Source: Actinoplanes sandaracinus (lineage in GTDB: Bacteria; Actinomycetota; Actinomycetes; Mycobacteriales; Micromonosporaceae). From it: a DNA stretch of 52,291 nucleotides. A model generated the notes under the pieces. It had not been told where the DNA came from. It searched no databases and saw only the letters and a program-made list of their open reading frames with translations. The translations under genes and the position numbers were made by a program. The DNA lies in assembly GCF_030009775.1 (NCBI RefSeq), contig NZ_JASCTH010000031.1, positions 68,854 through 121,144 on the forward strand, in the 5' to 3' direction. Numbering within the stretch: position 1 is the stretch's first letter; each line of letters opens with the position of its first letter. This document shows, in pieces, positions 7,372-15,857 of this stretch.

Positions 7372-9258
7372 GTGGTCACCGTGCGTCTCGCCGAACGTCT
7401 GCTCCTGGCCCCGCTGCTGCTGGCCGCCCTCCTGCCCGGGGCCCCCGCGGCTTCCGCCTCCGCCGCCACGATCGCGGAGGCGGACCCCGGATGGACGGGG
7501 CCGCTGTCGACCCGCGGCCGCTACATCGTCGACGCGGACGGGCAGCGCTTCAAACTGCGCTCCGGCAACTGGCACGGCGCGAGCGGCACCTGGAACGGTT
7601 CCGGCGACACGGCCGACAACGCCGCCCACCACGCCGGGGAGAACTCCGGGCGGATCCCGCTCGGGCTCGACCGGGCGCCGCTGGCCACGGTCGTCGCCGG
7701 ATTCCGCGACCTGGGCCTCAACAGCGTGCGCCTGCCCTTCTCGAACGAGATGCTGCGCGACACCCGGCCGGTGACCGACGCCGCCGTGGCCGCCAACCCC
7801 CGGATGCGGGGCCTCACTCCCCTTCAGGTGTACGACCGGGTCGTCGCCGCGCTCACCGGCGCCGGGCTCGCGGTGATCCTCAACAACCACACCAACACCA
7901 CCCGCTGGTGCTGCGCCCTCGACGGCAACGAGCGGTGGAACACCTCGCAGAGCGTCCAGCAGTGGGAGGACGACTGGCTGTTCATGGCCCGCCGTTACCG
8001 CGACGAGCCGCGGGTGGTCGGCGCCGACCTCTACAACGAGGTGCGCCGTACCGTCCTGGACGACCCGAACTGGGGCCGGGGCAACGCGCACGACTGGTTC
8101 GCGGCCTCCCAGCGGGCCGGCGACCGGATCCTCGCCGAGGCCAACCCGAACCTGTTGATCATCGTCGAGGGCATCAACTGGACCGGGATCCCGGTCGACG
8201 GCCTCCCGCACGAGCGGCCGACCCTGCGGCCGGTCCGCACGCTGTCGCACACTCTGGTGAGGTCCGGGAAGCTGGTGTACTCGGCCCACTTCTACGACTA
8301 CACCGGCCCGAACCACAGCGGCGCCACCGGGACGGGGGAGACCAGCGACCCCCGTTACCGCGACCTGAGCCCCGCGGAGCTCGCCGCCGTCTTCGAGCGG
8401 GACGCGTCGTTCGTCGCGGGGGAGCCCGGCAGCCACTTCACCGCGCCGGTGTGGATCAGCGAGTTCGGCGTGGACGCCGGCGCCGCGCCCGGCAGCCGGC
8501 AGCGGGCCTGGTTCGAGAACTTCGCCGACCTGCTGATCAGGGCCGACGCTGACTTCGCCTACTGGCCGGTGATCGGCTGGGCGGAGAGCGGCAACGCGTG
8601 GGGGCTGCTCTTCTTCGACGCCGCCGGCCAGCGCTCCGGTCTGCTCGACGGCGTGGACTGGCGGTCCGCCGCCTGGCAGCGGCTGATCACCACGACCGCC
8701 CGTCAGGGGTATGTCGCCCCGGTCGCGTCCCGGTCGATGCTGAGCCCCGACCACGGCGACTTCATCGCGTCGTCGCGGATGCGCGCCCAGCCCGACTTCG
8801 ATCGCGGCGCCCGCAAAGCCGTCTGTCCGGACGGGCAGCGGTTGATCGGGTTGAGTCACACCGGCAACCGGGGACTGTGCACCGACTTCTCCGGCGCCAC
8901 CACGTGGGGCGCGTACCAGGTGGTGACGGACGAGAGGCACGTGTCGCGAGACTGGGCGTCCGGCTACACCAAGCTGCAGTGCCCGGCGTCCTCGGTGCTG
9001 ATCGGCTATGCGGTGCGGGGGGCCGCCGTGTCCAGCGTGCTGTGCGTCTCCGCCCTGGCCGCGGTGACCGACGCCGGCCGGACCGTGTGGTTCGACCGTG
9101 GCGACAGCCGTCCCGCGGGCGGCCCGGGCGGCGACTTCGCCGGCGGCCACTACAAGGGCCAGTGCGCCGACGGCGAGTACGCGGCCGGCATCGCCTACAC
9201 GGGACGGTTCCCGTCGTCGCGTACCCCGGACGCTTTGCTCTGCCGTCGCCTGCCCTGA
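7372..9258 (+). CDS. Secreted glycoside hydrolase family 5 with cysteine-repeat C-terminus
   Basis: This protein of about 628 aa starts with a Sec signal peptide (LAERLLLAPLLLAALLP, then ASASA). The GH5 TIM barrel covers roughly residues 40-440. The likely acid/base is E223 in LYNEVR and the likely nucleophile is E364 in WISEFGVD. NNHTNTTRW and VYSAHFYDY are substrate-side strands. It probably cuts a beta-linked glycan such as cellulose, mannan or a related polymer outside the cell. The C-terminus (about 480-628) holds three modules with cysteine pairs C485/C503, C537/C558 and C598/C624, which I do not recognise. The start is uncertain: GTG 7372, TTG 7369 or GTG 7381. A GAAGG lies at 7364-7368. 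Confidence 0.85.
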   Translation: MVTVRLAERLLLAPLLLAALLPGAPAASASAATIAEADPGWTGPLSTRGRYIVDADGQRFKLRSGNWHGASGTWNGSGDTADNAAHHAGENSGRIPLGLDRAPLATVVAGFRDLGLNSVRLPFSNEMLRDTRPVTDAAVAANPRMRGLTPLQVYDRVVAALTGAGLAVILNNHTNTTRWCCALDGNERWNTSQSVQQWEDDWLFMARRYRDEPRVVGADLYNEVRRTVLDDPNWGRGNAHDWFAASQRAGDRILAEANPNLLIIVEGINWTGIPVDGLPHERPTLRPVRTLSHTLVRSGKLVYSAHFYDYTGPNHSGATGTGETSDPRYRDLSPAELAAVFERDASFVAGEPGSHFTAPVWISEFGVDAGAAPGSRQRAWFENFADLLIRADADFAYWPVIGWAESGNAWGLLFFDAAGQRSGLLDGVDWRSAAWQRLITTTARQGYVAPVASRSMLSPDHGDFIASSRMRAQPDFDRGARKAVCPDGQRLIGLSHTGNRGLCTDFSGATTWGAYQVVTDERHVSRDWASGYTKLQCPASSVLIGYAVRGAAVSSVLCVSALAAVTDAGRTVWFDRGDSRPAGGPGGDFAGGHYKGQCADGEYAAGIAYTGRFPSSRTPDALLCRRLP

Positions 9259-9334
9259 CCGCGTGCTCTCCCCGCCTCTTGTGGCACGGTCGCCGGGTAT
9301 GCGTTCGCCCCCACCGGGGTACACGACTTTCCAG

Positions 9335-9351
9335 GTCCGCGTGATGCGGAC
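9335..9351. promoter_or_regulatory. 17-bp palindrome upstream of NRPS-like gene
   Basis: GTCCGC-GTGAT-GCGGAC is a perfect 6-bp inverted repeat with a 5-nt centre. It lies about 85 bp upstream of the ATG at 9436, in the only gap before the two-gene biosynthetic cassette. It could be an operator or a leader hairpin. No regulator gene of this cassette is adjacent apart from the kinases downstream. Confidence 0.4.
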
Positions 9352-9435
9352 ACCATGAGACGAGGTAGTGGGCAACCTCGACGGCTCGGGGGCGCGGGTG
9401 AGTGGCTCACGTCCGAGGCGGGCGGAGGTCTGACC

Positions 9436-12400
9436 ATGATTGTTGACGATTCCGGCGAAACACCACCACAGACTCGATGGTTCGGGCAGGTGGCCGACTA
9501 TCCGGACCAATCCTCCATCCCGGAGTTGTTCGCCGGGCAGGTGGCGGCGGCCCCCGGCGCGACCGCCGTGGTCGACGGCGATCGCCGGATCACCTATGCG
9601 GAACTCGATCGATGGTCCGACGGGCTGGCGGCCCGTCTGTCCGAGGTCGGTGTGCGGGCCGGCGACGCGGTGGGTCTTTTGGGCGGGCGTTGCCTCGAAT
9701 CCCCGGCCGGGATGCTCGCCATCCTGAAGGCGGGCGCCACCTACGTGCCGCTGGACCCGACGGATCCGGCCGTCCGGCTACAGACTCTGACCGGCGAACT
9801 CGGGATCCGGCACCTGGTCAGGCTGCCGGACACCGCGGGGGTCCTGGAGGACGCCCGCTCGGTCGCGGCCGCCGACCACCGCGACGGCGGCCCACGCCCG
9901 CCGGACCCGGGAACCGGTGGCGGCGATCCGGCCTACGTCATGTTCACCTCCGGCTCGACCGGCGTTCCCAAGGCCGTCGAGGTGCCGCATCGCGCGGTCG
10001 CCCGGCTCGTCATCGGCGCCGACTACCTGCAGATCACCGCGGCCGACCGGGTCGCGCACACCGGTCATCCGGCGTTCGACGCATCGGTTTTCGAGGTCTG
10101 GGGCGCTCTGCTCAACGGCGCCGGGCTGGTGATCGTCGACCAGCCGACCCTGCTGGATCCGGCCCTGCTGCACCGGCTGTTCTCCGAGGAGGCAGTTACG
10201 GTCGCGTGGCTGACCGCCGGGGTCTTCCACCAGTGTGCGCGGACGCTGCCGGGCATGTTCGCCGGGTTGCGCTGCGTGATAGCCGGCGGTGACGTGCTCG
10301 ACCCGGCCCTCGTGCGCGGGGTGCTGGCGAGCGGGCCGCCGCAACGGCTTCTCAACGGTTACGGACCGACGGAGAACACCGCCTTCTCCACCACTCATCA
10401 CATCGTCGACGTGCCGGAGGGGACCGCGCGGATTCCGATCGGACGTCCCGTTTCCAACTCCACCTGCTACATCGTGGACGAGGACGGCGATCCGGTGCCG
10501 GTCGGTGTCGAGGGCGAGCTCTGGGTCGGCGGCGACGGCGTCGCCCGGGGGTACGCCAACGATCCCGCGCAGACCGCCGCGCGTTTCCTGCCGGACCGGC
10601 GCGGGCGCCGGTCCGGCGCGAGACTGTTCCGTACCGGTGACCGGGCCCGTTGGCTGCCCAACGGTGACATCGACTTTCTCGGCCGCCTGGACCGGATGGT
10701 GAAGGTCCGTGGCTTCCGGATCGAGCTGGACGAGATCGAGACGGTGCTCGCCGGCTCGGACGGTGTCGCCGCCGCGGCCGTCGTGGTCGCCGGCGACGAC
10801 CCGGACACCCGGACGATCGTCGCCTACTACCAGCCGGCGCCCCCCGCCACGCGAGACGGCGACGCCGGTGGGCCGGGCGGCCCGACGGCGACCGATCTCG
10901 GGGCGTACCTCGCCGCCCGCCTGCCACGGTTCATGCTCCCCGCCCGGATCGTCCGGCTGGACCGTCTGCCCCTGGCCGGCACGGGAAAGATCGACCGGGG
11001 CTCACTCGCCGCGCTCGCGGTGCGCGGCGGGGACCGGCCGTCGACGCCGGTGCCCGCGGACCGCCGGCCGGCGACGCCGATCGAAGTGGGGCTCGCCCGG
11101 CTCTGGGTGGAGGTCCTCGACCTGGAACCCCACGAGGTCAGCCTCGACGACAGCTTCTTCGACCTCGGCGGCAACTCGTTGCTGGCGGCGCGCCTGTTCG
11201 TGCGGCTGCAGACGATGTTCGGGGTCGACCAGAGCCAGAGCCGGGTCCTGACGTCCCGGCTGTTGGCCGATCCGACCCTCGCCGGCTGCGCCGAGGCGGT
11301 GCGTGAGGCGCGCGCCGGTCTCCTCGACCGCGACAGCGCCGCGATGGACGCCGAGTTCCGCCGCGAGAGCGGGCTCGACACCGTGGTCACGGCGGCGCCC
11401 GGGGCGAACACCCGGCCGCCGGTGGTGACGCGGCCACGGTCGCCGGCCGACGAGCTCGACACCGCGGCGACGCGCTTCTCCGGCGGGCCCGTTCTGCTCA
11501 CCGGCGGCACCGGCTTCCTCGGCAGCTATCTGCTCCGCCGGTTGCTGACCGTCACCGACGCCGACATCCACTGCCTGGTCCGGGCCGGCGACGCCGAGCA
11601 CGCCCGGCGCCGGCTGGCCGCCGGGCAACAGCGGTACCGGCTCGGTGACCTTCCCGATGATCGCGTGCATCCGCTGGCCGGTGACCTGGGCCGGCCGGCC
11701 CTCGGGCTGACCGCCGCGGCGTTCGACGAGCTGGCCGGACGGGTGGACCTCGTCCTGCACGCCGGCGCCTATGTGAATTTCGTCTACCCCTACTCTCCAC
11801 TGGCGCCGGTCACGGTGGGCGGCACCCGGGAGCTGGTGCGGCTCGCGATGCCCCGGCGCGTCCCGGTGCACTTCGTGTCCACGCTCGCGGTGCTGGCCGG
11901 TTTCGGGGCGGCCGGGGTGCGTGACGTCTCGGAGGACACCCCGCTGGCCTACCCGGAACACCTGTTCATGGGGTACACCGAAACGAAATGGGTGGCCGAG
12001 ACGGTGCTGGGCCGGGCGGCGAGCGAGGGGCTGCCGGTCGGCATCCACCGGCCGTACGAGATCTCCGGCGACCTCGCCCGGGGGGCGTGGAATCTGGAGA
12101 ACGCCACCTGCGCGCTGCTGCGGCTGATCGTCGACCTGCGGATCGCGCCGGACGCCGGCATCCCCCTCGATCTCGTGCCGGTCGACGTGCTGGCGGCGCA
12201 GATCGTGCACATCGCGCTGACCCGCACCACCGAGACGCGTACCTATCACCTGACCAACCCGAGGCCCGCGACGCTGTCCGACATGACGGAGGTGCTGCGC
12301 GGCCATGGCTACCAGGTCCGCACGCTGCCGTTCGACGAGTGGGTGACGCGGGCGGTGGCGTTCGTCGCCGAGCACCCCCGGCACCCGTTCACCCCGTTCA

Positions 12401-12645
12401 TGCCTCTCTGGGTCGACCGGAGCCCGCGCAGTGGTCTCGTGGTCAAGCAGATGTACTTCGCCGACCACTTCCCGCACTTCAGCCGGAGCAACACCGAGCG
12501 GGCACTGGCCGGATCGTCCATCGCGATGCCTCCGGTCGACACCGCGCTGCTCGACCACTACGTGCGGTTCTTCCAGCGGTCCGGCTACTTTCCGGCCCCG
12601 GACGGCGGCCGGCCGGTCGCGGGTTCCCGGTCGGGGGCGGCATGA
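9436..12645 (+). CDS. NRPS-like protein: adenylation, thiolation and thioester-reductase domains
   Basis: This 1069-aa single-module enzyme activates a carboxylic or amino acid, holds it as a thioester and releases it reductively as an aldehyde or alcohol. The A domain has TSGSTGVPK from residue 171 (A3), YGPTEN from 309 (A5), LFRTGD (A7) and TGKIDRG (A10). The pocket begins FDASVFE. The carrier motif is FFDLGGNSL, with S581 as the phosphopantetheine site. The C-terminal reductase has the NAD(P) motif TGGTGFLG from 689 and a Y847-x3-K851 catalytic pair. There is no condensation domain. GGAGG at 9424-9428 supports the ATG at 9436; an in-frame ATG at 9355 is less likely. Its stop overlaps the ATP-grasp gene (ATGA), so the two products should work together. 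Confidence 0.92.
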   Translation: MIVDDSGETPPQTRWFGQVADYPDQSSIPELFAGQVAAAPGATAVVDGDRRITYAELDRWSDGLAARLSEVGVRAGDAVGLLGGRCLESPAGMLAILKAGATYVPLDPTDPAVRLQTLTGELGIRHLVRLPDTAGVLEDARSVAAADHRDGGPRPPDPGTGGGDPAYVMFTSGSTGVPKAVEVPHRAVARLVIGADYLQITAADRVAHTGHPAFDASVFEVWGALLNGAGLVIVDQPTLLDPALLHRLFSEEAVTVAWLTAGVFHQCARTLPGMFAGLRCVIAGGDVLDPALVRGVLASGPPQRLLNGYGPTENTAFSTTHHIVDVPEGTARIPIGRPVSNSTCYIVDEDGDPVPVGVEGELWVGGDGVARGYANDPAQTAARFLPDRRGRRSGARLFRTGDRARWLPNGDIDFLGRLDRMVKVRGFRIELDEIETVLAGSDGVAAAAVVVAGDDPDTRTIVAYYQPAPPATRDGDAGGPGGPTATDLGAYLAARLPRFMLPARIVRLDRLPLAGTGKIDRGSLAALAVRGGDRPSTPVPADRRPATPIEVGLARLWVEVLDLEPHEVSLDDSFFDLGGNSLLAARLFVRLQTMFGVDQSQSRVLTSRLLADPTLAGCAEAVREARAGLLDRDSAAMDAEFRRESGLDTVVTAAPGANTRPPVVTRPRSPADELDTAATRFSGGPVLLTGGTGFLGSYLLRRLLTVTDADIHCLVRAGDAEHARRRLAAGQQRYRLGDLPDDRVHPLAGDLGRPALGLTAAAFDELAGRVDLVLHAGAYVNFVYPYSPLAPVTVGGTRELVRLAMPRRVPVHFVSTLAVLAGFGAAGVRDVSEDTPLAYPEHLFMGYTETKWVAETVLGRAASEGLPVGIHRPYEISGDLARGAWNLENATCALLRLIVDLRIAPDAGIPLDLVPVDVLAAQIVHIALTRTTETRTYHLTNPRPATLSDMTEVLRGHGYQVRTLPFDEWVTRAVAFVAEHPRHPFTPFMPLWVDRSPRSGLVVKQMYFADHFPHFSRSNTERALAGSSIAMPPVDTALLDHYVRFFQRSGYFPAPDGGRPVAGSRSGAA

Positions 12646-13931
12646 CCACCGCCGTGCCGTTGCCCCGGGTGGCCGTCGTGTTCGACTTCGGCTCCGCCAG
12701 CCCGATGAGCATCCTCGCCTCGGCCCGGGACCTCGCCCGGATCGTCTTCCTCTGCGACCGGAGCCTGCCGCACGTGCGGGCGCTCTACGACGATCTTCGG
12801 GCGCTGGCGCCGGTCTGCGACACCACCGGTATGACCGACGAACAGATAGTGGCCGCGCCGGACTGCGCGGACCTGGCCGGCATCGTCACCTTCAGCGAGA
12901 GCCAGCTCAACCGGACCGCCGCCCTCGCGGACCGCCGGGGTCTGGCCTTCCTCAGCGTGGACACCGCGGCGGCGGTGACCGACAAGTACACGCAACGCCG
13001 CGTACTCGCCGAGGCGGGTGTCCAGCACACCGCATGCCGCGTCGTCCGCGACCTCACCGAACTCGCCCCGGCCCTGGACACGGTCGGCCTTCCGGCGGTC
13101 CTCAAGCCCCGCAGCGGCGCGGCGAGCGCACGGACCTGCACCGTGCACAGCCTCGACGAGGCCCAGGTGAGATGGCGTGCCTTCACCGGCGCCGAGACCG
13201 GCGGCTCCACCGCCGAGTTCGTCGTCGAGCGACTGCTGTCCGGCGACCCGTCGGCCGCGGGCCAGGACTGGGCCGACTACGTCTCCGTCGAGTCGATGAC
13301 CTCGCACGGCGACATCCGGCACGTCGAGGTGACCGGCAAGTTCCCACTGGCCGCGCCGCTGCGGGAGACCGGTTACGTGGTGCCCAGCACGCTGGGCGAC
13401 GGCTGGCGGGACGAGGTGCTGGCGCTCACGACCGCGGCGCTCACGGCTCTCGGCGTCCGGCACGGCATCACCCACACGGAGGTCAAACTCACCCCCGGCG
13501 GCCCGCGGATCATCGAGGTCAACGGCCGCCTCGGCGGGTACGTCGCCGACCTGGTCCGGCGCGCGCGGGGGTTCGACCTCGTGCGTGCCGCGCTCACCGT
13601 GGCGCTCGGGCGACCGTACAGTCCCCCGGCGACGGCCTACCGGCGGCACGCGTTCCAGTACTTTCTGACCCCGCCGATGGAGGCGGTCGCGCTGCGGCGG
13701 CTCGACGGGATCGACGAACTCGGTGACGTGCCGGGAATCCACCTCGTCGAGGTGCTGACCGAGCCGGGCACGGCACTGGACTGGCGGCGCGGCACCCTCG
13801 CCTACCTGGGCATCGTGCACGGGTCGGCGCCGGATCACCGAGGAGTGCTGCGTCTGGTGGACCTCATCGGCCGGACCCTGCACGTCGAGTACGAGCGAGC
13901 GCCCGAAAGCGACGAAAACCGCACGAACTGA
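12642..13931 (+). CDS. ATP-grasp carboxylate-amine ligase
   Basis: This 429-aa ATP-grasp enzyme joins a carboxylate to an amine through an acyl-phosphate. It starts with a Rossmann-like pre-ATP-grasp domain (VAVVFDFGSASP), followed by TDKYTQRRVLAEAGV. The ATP-binding lysine is probably K155 in AVLKPRSGAAS. The metal ligands E292 and N294 sit in RIIEVNGRLGG, and the C-terminal lid resembles L-amino-acid ligases (BacD/LAL group). The ATG overlaps the stop of the A-T-R gene. The likely role is to make a dipeptide or amide that is the substrate or product of the reductase protein. The order of action and the substrates are not shown by sequence. Confidence 0.88.
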   Translation: MTTAVPLPRVAVVFDFGSASPMSILASARDLARIVFLCDRSLPHVRALYDDLRALAPVCDTTGMTDEQIVAAPDCADLAGIVTFSESQLNRTAALADRRGLAFLSVDTAAAVTDKYTQRRVLAEAGVQHTACRVVRDLTELAPALDTVGLPAVLKPRSGAASARTCTVHSLDEAQVRWRAFTGAETGGSTAEFVVERLLSGDPSAAGQDWADYVSVESMTSHGDIRHVEVTGKFPLAAPLRETGYVVPSTLGDGWRDEVLALTTAALTALGVRHGITHTEVKLTPGGPRIIEVNGRLGGYVADLVRRARGFDLVRAALTVALGRPYSPPATAYRRHAFQYFLTPPMEAVALRRLDGIDELGDVPGIHLVEVLTEPGTALDWRRGTLAYLGIVHGSAPDHRGVLRLVDLIGRTLHVEYERAPESDENRTN

Positions 13932-13986
13932 CTACGCACAGTGTTAGCGTGGATCTCGTCGTAGCTTGGGTGCATCGGGGGCCGCC

Positions 13987-15411
13987 ATGGTAACGACTCC
14001 TGCGGTCAGCGGGCACCACAGCGAAGGCCACATCACCGAAGTCACCCAGGTCCTGCGATACCTGTTCACCCGCGGCGCGGCGCCGGCCGCGATCCGCCGC
14101 GCACTCGCCGCCGCCGTCGTGGCGGGCTCGGCGCTCGGCCTCCTGCTCATCCGCCGGCACGGCGACCGGACGACGACGGCGGTGACCGGCGGCCACGTCA
14201 CCGTGCTCGGCGCGTTCGGCCTGTACGCCCTGGACGTCGTGATCCGCGCGGACCGAGCCCGCACCGCGGCGCGGAACGAGGCGGCGGCCAGCCACAACCA
14301 GCTGCAGAAGCTGATCGACAACTCCGAGTCGAACATCTATATGAAGCGGGTCGACAACGGGCAGTACCTTTTGGTCAACAAGTCGTGGGAACGACTGTTC
14401 GGTGTTCCCCGCCACCGGGTCGTCAACCTCACCGACCACGGGGTGTTCCCCGCCGAGCTCGCCGACCAGTTACGTGCCAATGACCTCCAGGTCGCGGCCG
14501 CCGGCAAGTCCGTGCAGTACGAGGAGACCGCGGACGGCGTCGACGGCCTGCGCACGTACATCTCGGTGAAGTTCCCCGTGCTGGACACCGCGGGCAGGCC
14601 CTATGCCGTGTGCGGCATCTCCACCGACATCACCGACCGCAAGCGGGCCGAGGACGAGGTGCGGCGGCTCAACGCAAGCCTGGAGACCCGGGTCCTGCAC
14701 CGCACGGCCGAGCTGGAGGCGTCGACCAAGGAGCTCGACGCGTTCGCCTACTCCGTCTCGCACGACCTGCGGGCGCCGCTGCGCTCGTTGCACGGCTTCA
14801 GCGACGCGCTGCTGGAGGACTATGGCGACGTTCTCGACGACGTCGGCAAGGACTACCTGCACCGGCTGCAGCGCAACGTGGGGCGCATGGGCCGGATGAT
14901 CGACGACCTGCTCAACCTGTCCCGCGCCACGCGGGCCGAGCTGGAGCGCTGCGAGGTGGACCTCTCCGCGATGAGCCAGGACGTCGTCGCGGACCTGCGG
15001 GCGGTCGATCCGGATCGCTCCGTCACGCTCATCGTCCCCGACGGTCTCACCGCTGAGGCCGATCCCCACCTGCTGCGGCTCGCCCTGCAGAACCTTCTGG
15101 CCAACGCCTGGAAGTTCACCGGCAAGAGGGCCGAGGCGATCATCGAGGTGGGCCGCGCCGTCCACTGCGGCGAGACCTTCTTCTTCGTACGAGACAACGG
15201 CGTGGGTTTCGACATGAGCTATGCCGGCAAGCTGTTCGACGCCTTCCAGCGGCTGCACACGACCGCCGACTTCGAGGGCACCGGCATCGGGCTCGCGATC
15301 GTGGCCCGCGTCGTGCGCCGTCATGGTGGCCGCATCTTCGCCGAGGCCGAGATCGACCAGGGCGCGACGTTCTATTTCAATCTGATGAGCGGCGAAAAGG
15401 GAAAGCCATGA
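13987..15411 (+). CDS. PAS-domain sensor histidine kinase
   Basis: This 474-aa kinase has one or two hydrophobic segments near residues 40-85, a PAS domain at about 105-215 (QKLIDNSESNIYMKRVDNG, then a GISTDITDRK PAC end), a short coiled coil, and a HisKA domain with H259 in SVSHDLRAPLRSLHGF. The HATPase motifs are NLLANAWKFT (N-box), RDNGVGFDM (G1) and GTGIGLAI (G2). The H-box is of the phytochrome-kinase type. The ATG at 13987 is preferred over an in-frame TTG at 13966. It overlaps the receiver gene by ATGA, so the receiver is its likely phosphate acceptor. The gene starts 55 nt after the ATP-grasp gene and may be read through from it. Confidence 0.92.
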   Translation: MVTTPAVSGHHSEGHITEVTQVLRYLFTRGAAPAAIRRALAAAVVAGSALGLLLIRRHGDRTTTAVTGGHVTVLGAFGLYALDVVIRADRARTAARNEAAASHNQLQKLIDNSESNIYMKRVDNGQYLLVNKSWERLFGVPRHRVVNLTDHGVFPAELADQLRANDLQVAAAGKSVQYEETADGVDGLRTYISVKFPVLDTAGRPYAVCGISTDITDRKRAEDEVRRLNASLETRVLHRTAELEASTKELDAFAYSVSHDLRAPLRSLHGFSDALLEDYGDVLDDVGKDYLHRLQRNVGRMGRMIDDLLNLSRATRAELERCEVDLSAMSQDVVADLRAVDPDRSVTLIVPDGLTAEADPHLLRLALQNLLANAWKFTGKRAEAIIEVGRAVHCGETFFFVRDNGVGFDMSYAGKLFDAFQRLHTTADFEGTGIGLAIVARVVRRHGGRIFAEAEIDQGATFYFNLMSGEKGKP

Positions 15412-15857
15412 GTGCCGGCGGCAAGATCCTCATCATCGACGACAGCCAGGACGACGTGACGCTCACCCTGCGCGCGCTGAAGAAGAACAACATCACCAAC
15501 GCCGTGGACATCGCCGCCGACGGGGAGGAGGCGCTGCGGTACCTGTTCCCGGCCGAGGAGCCGTCCGCCGGCCGGACGGACACGATGCCGGCGCTGGTCC
15601 TGCTGGACCTCAACATGCCGAAGGTCAGCGGTCTGGAGGTGCTGCGGAGCATCCGGTCCGATCCGCGCACCAAATACCTGCCGGTCGTCGTCCTCACCAC
15701 CTCGACCGAGGAACGCGACATCGTGAACACCTATGACCTCGGCGCCAACAGCTTCGTGCGCAAACCCGTGGCGTTCGACGAGTTCCTGGACGCGGTCCGG
15801 GTGCTGGGCATGTACTGGCTGCTGGTGAACCGGCCGGTGGGAAGAACCCATGACTGA
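15408..15857 (+). CDS. Stand-alone response regulator, Rcp1-like
   Basis: This 149-aa protein is a single receiver domain with no output domain. The acidic pocket is D11-D12, the phosphorylation site is D67 in LLDLNMPK, T97 is the switch residue and K119 is the conserved lysine. The long loop after the second strand (EEPSAGRTDTM) and the C-terminal extension are typical of Rcp1-like partners of phytochrome-type kinases. It overlaps the kinase upstream by 4 nt and the hybrid kinase downstream by 8 nt. It probably relays phosphate between the two rather than binding DNA. Confidence 0.93.
   Translation: MSAGGKILIIDDSQDDVTLTLRALKKNNITNAVDIAADGEEALRYLFPAEEPSAGRTDTMPALVLLDLNMPKVSGLEVLRSIRSDPRTKYLPVVVLTTSTEERDIVNTYDLGANSFVRKPVAFDEFLDAVRVLGMYWLLVNRPVGRTHD

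Noticed and set aside
9355..9435. Longer N-terminus for the A-T-R protein (ATG at 9355)
   Set aside because: The added 27 residues are Gly/Arg-rich and unlike the family, while the ATG at 9436 has a good GGAGG at a 7-nt spacing.
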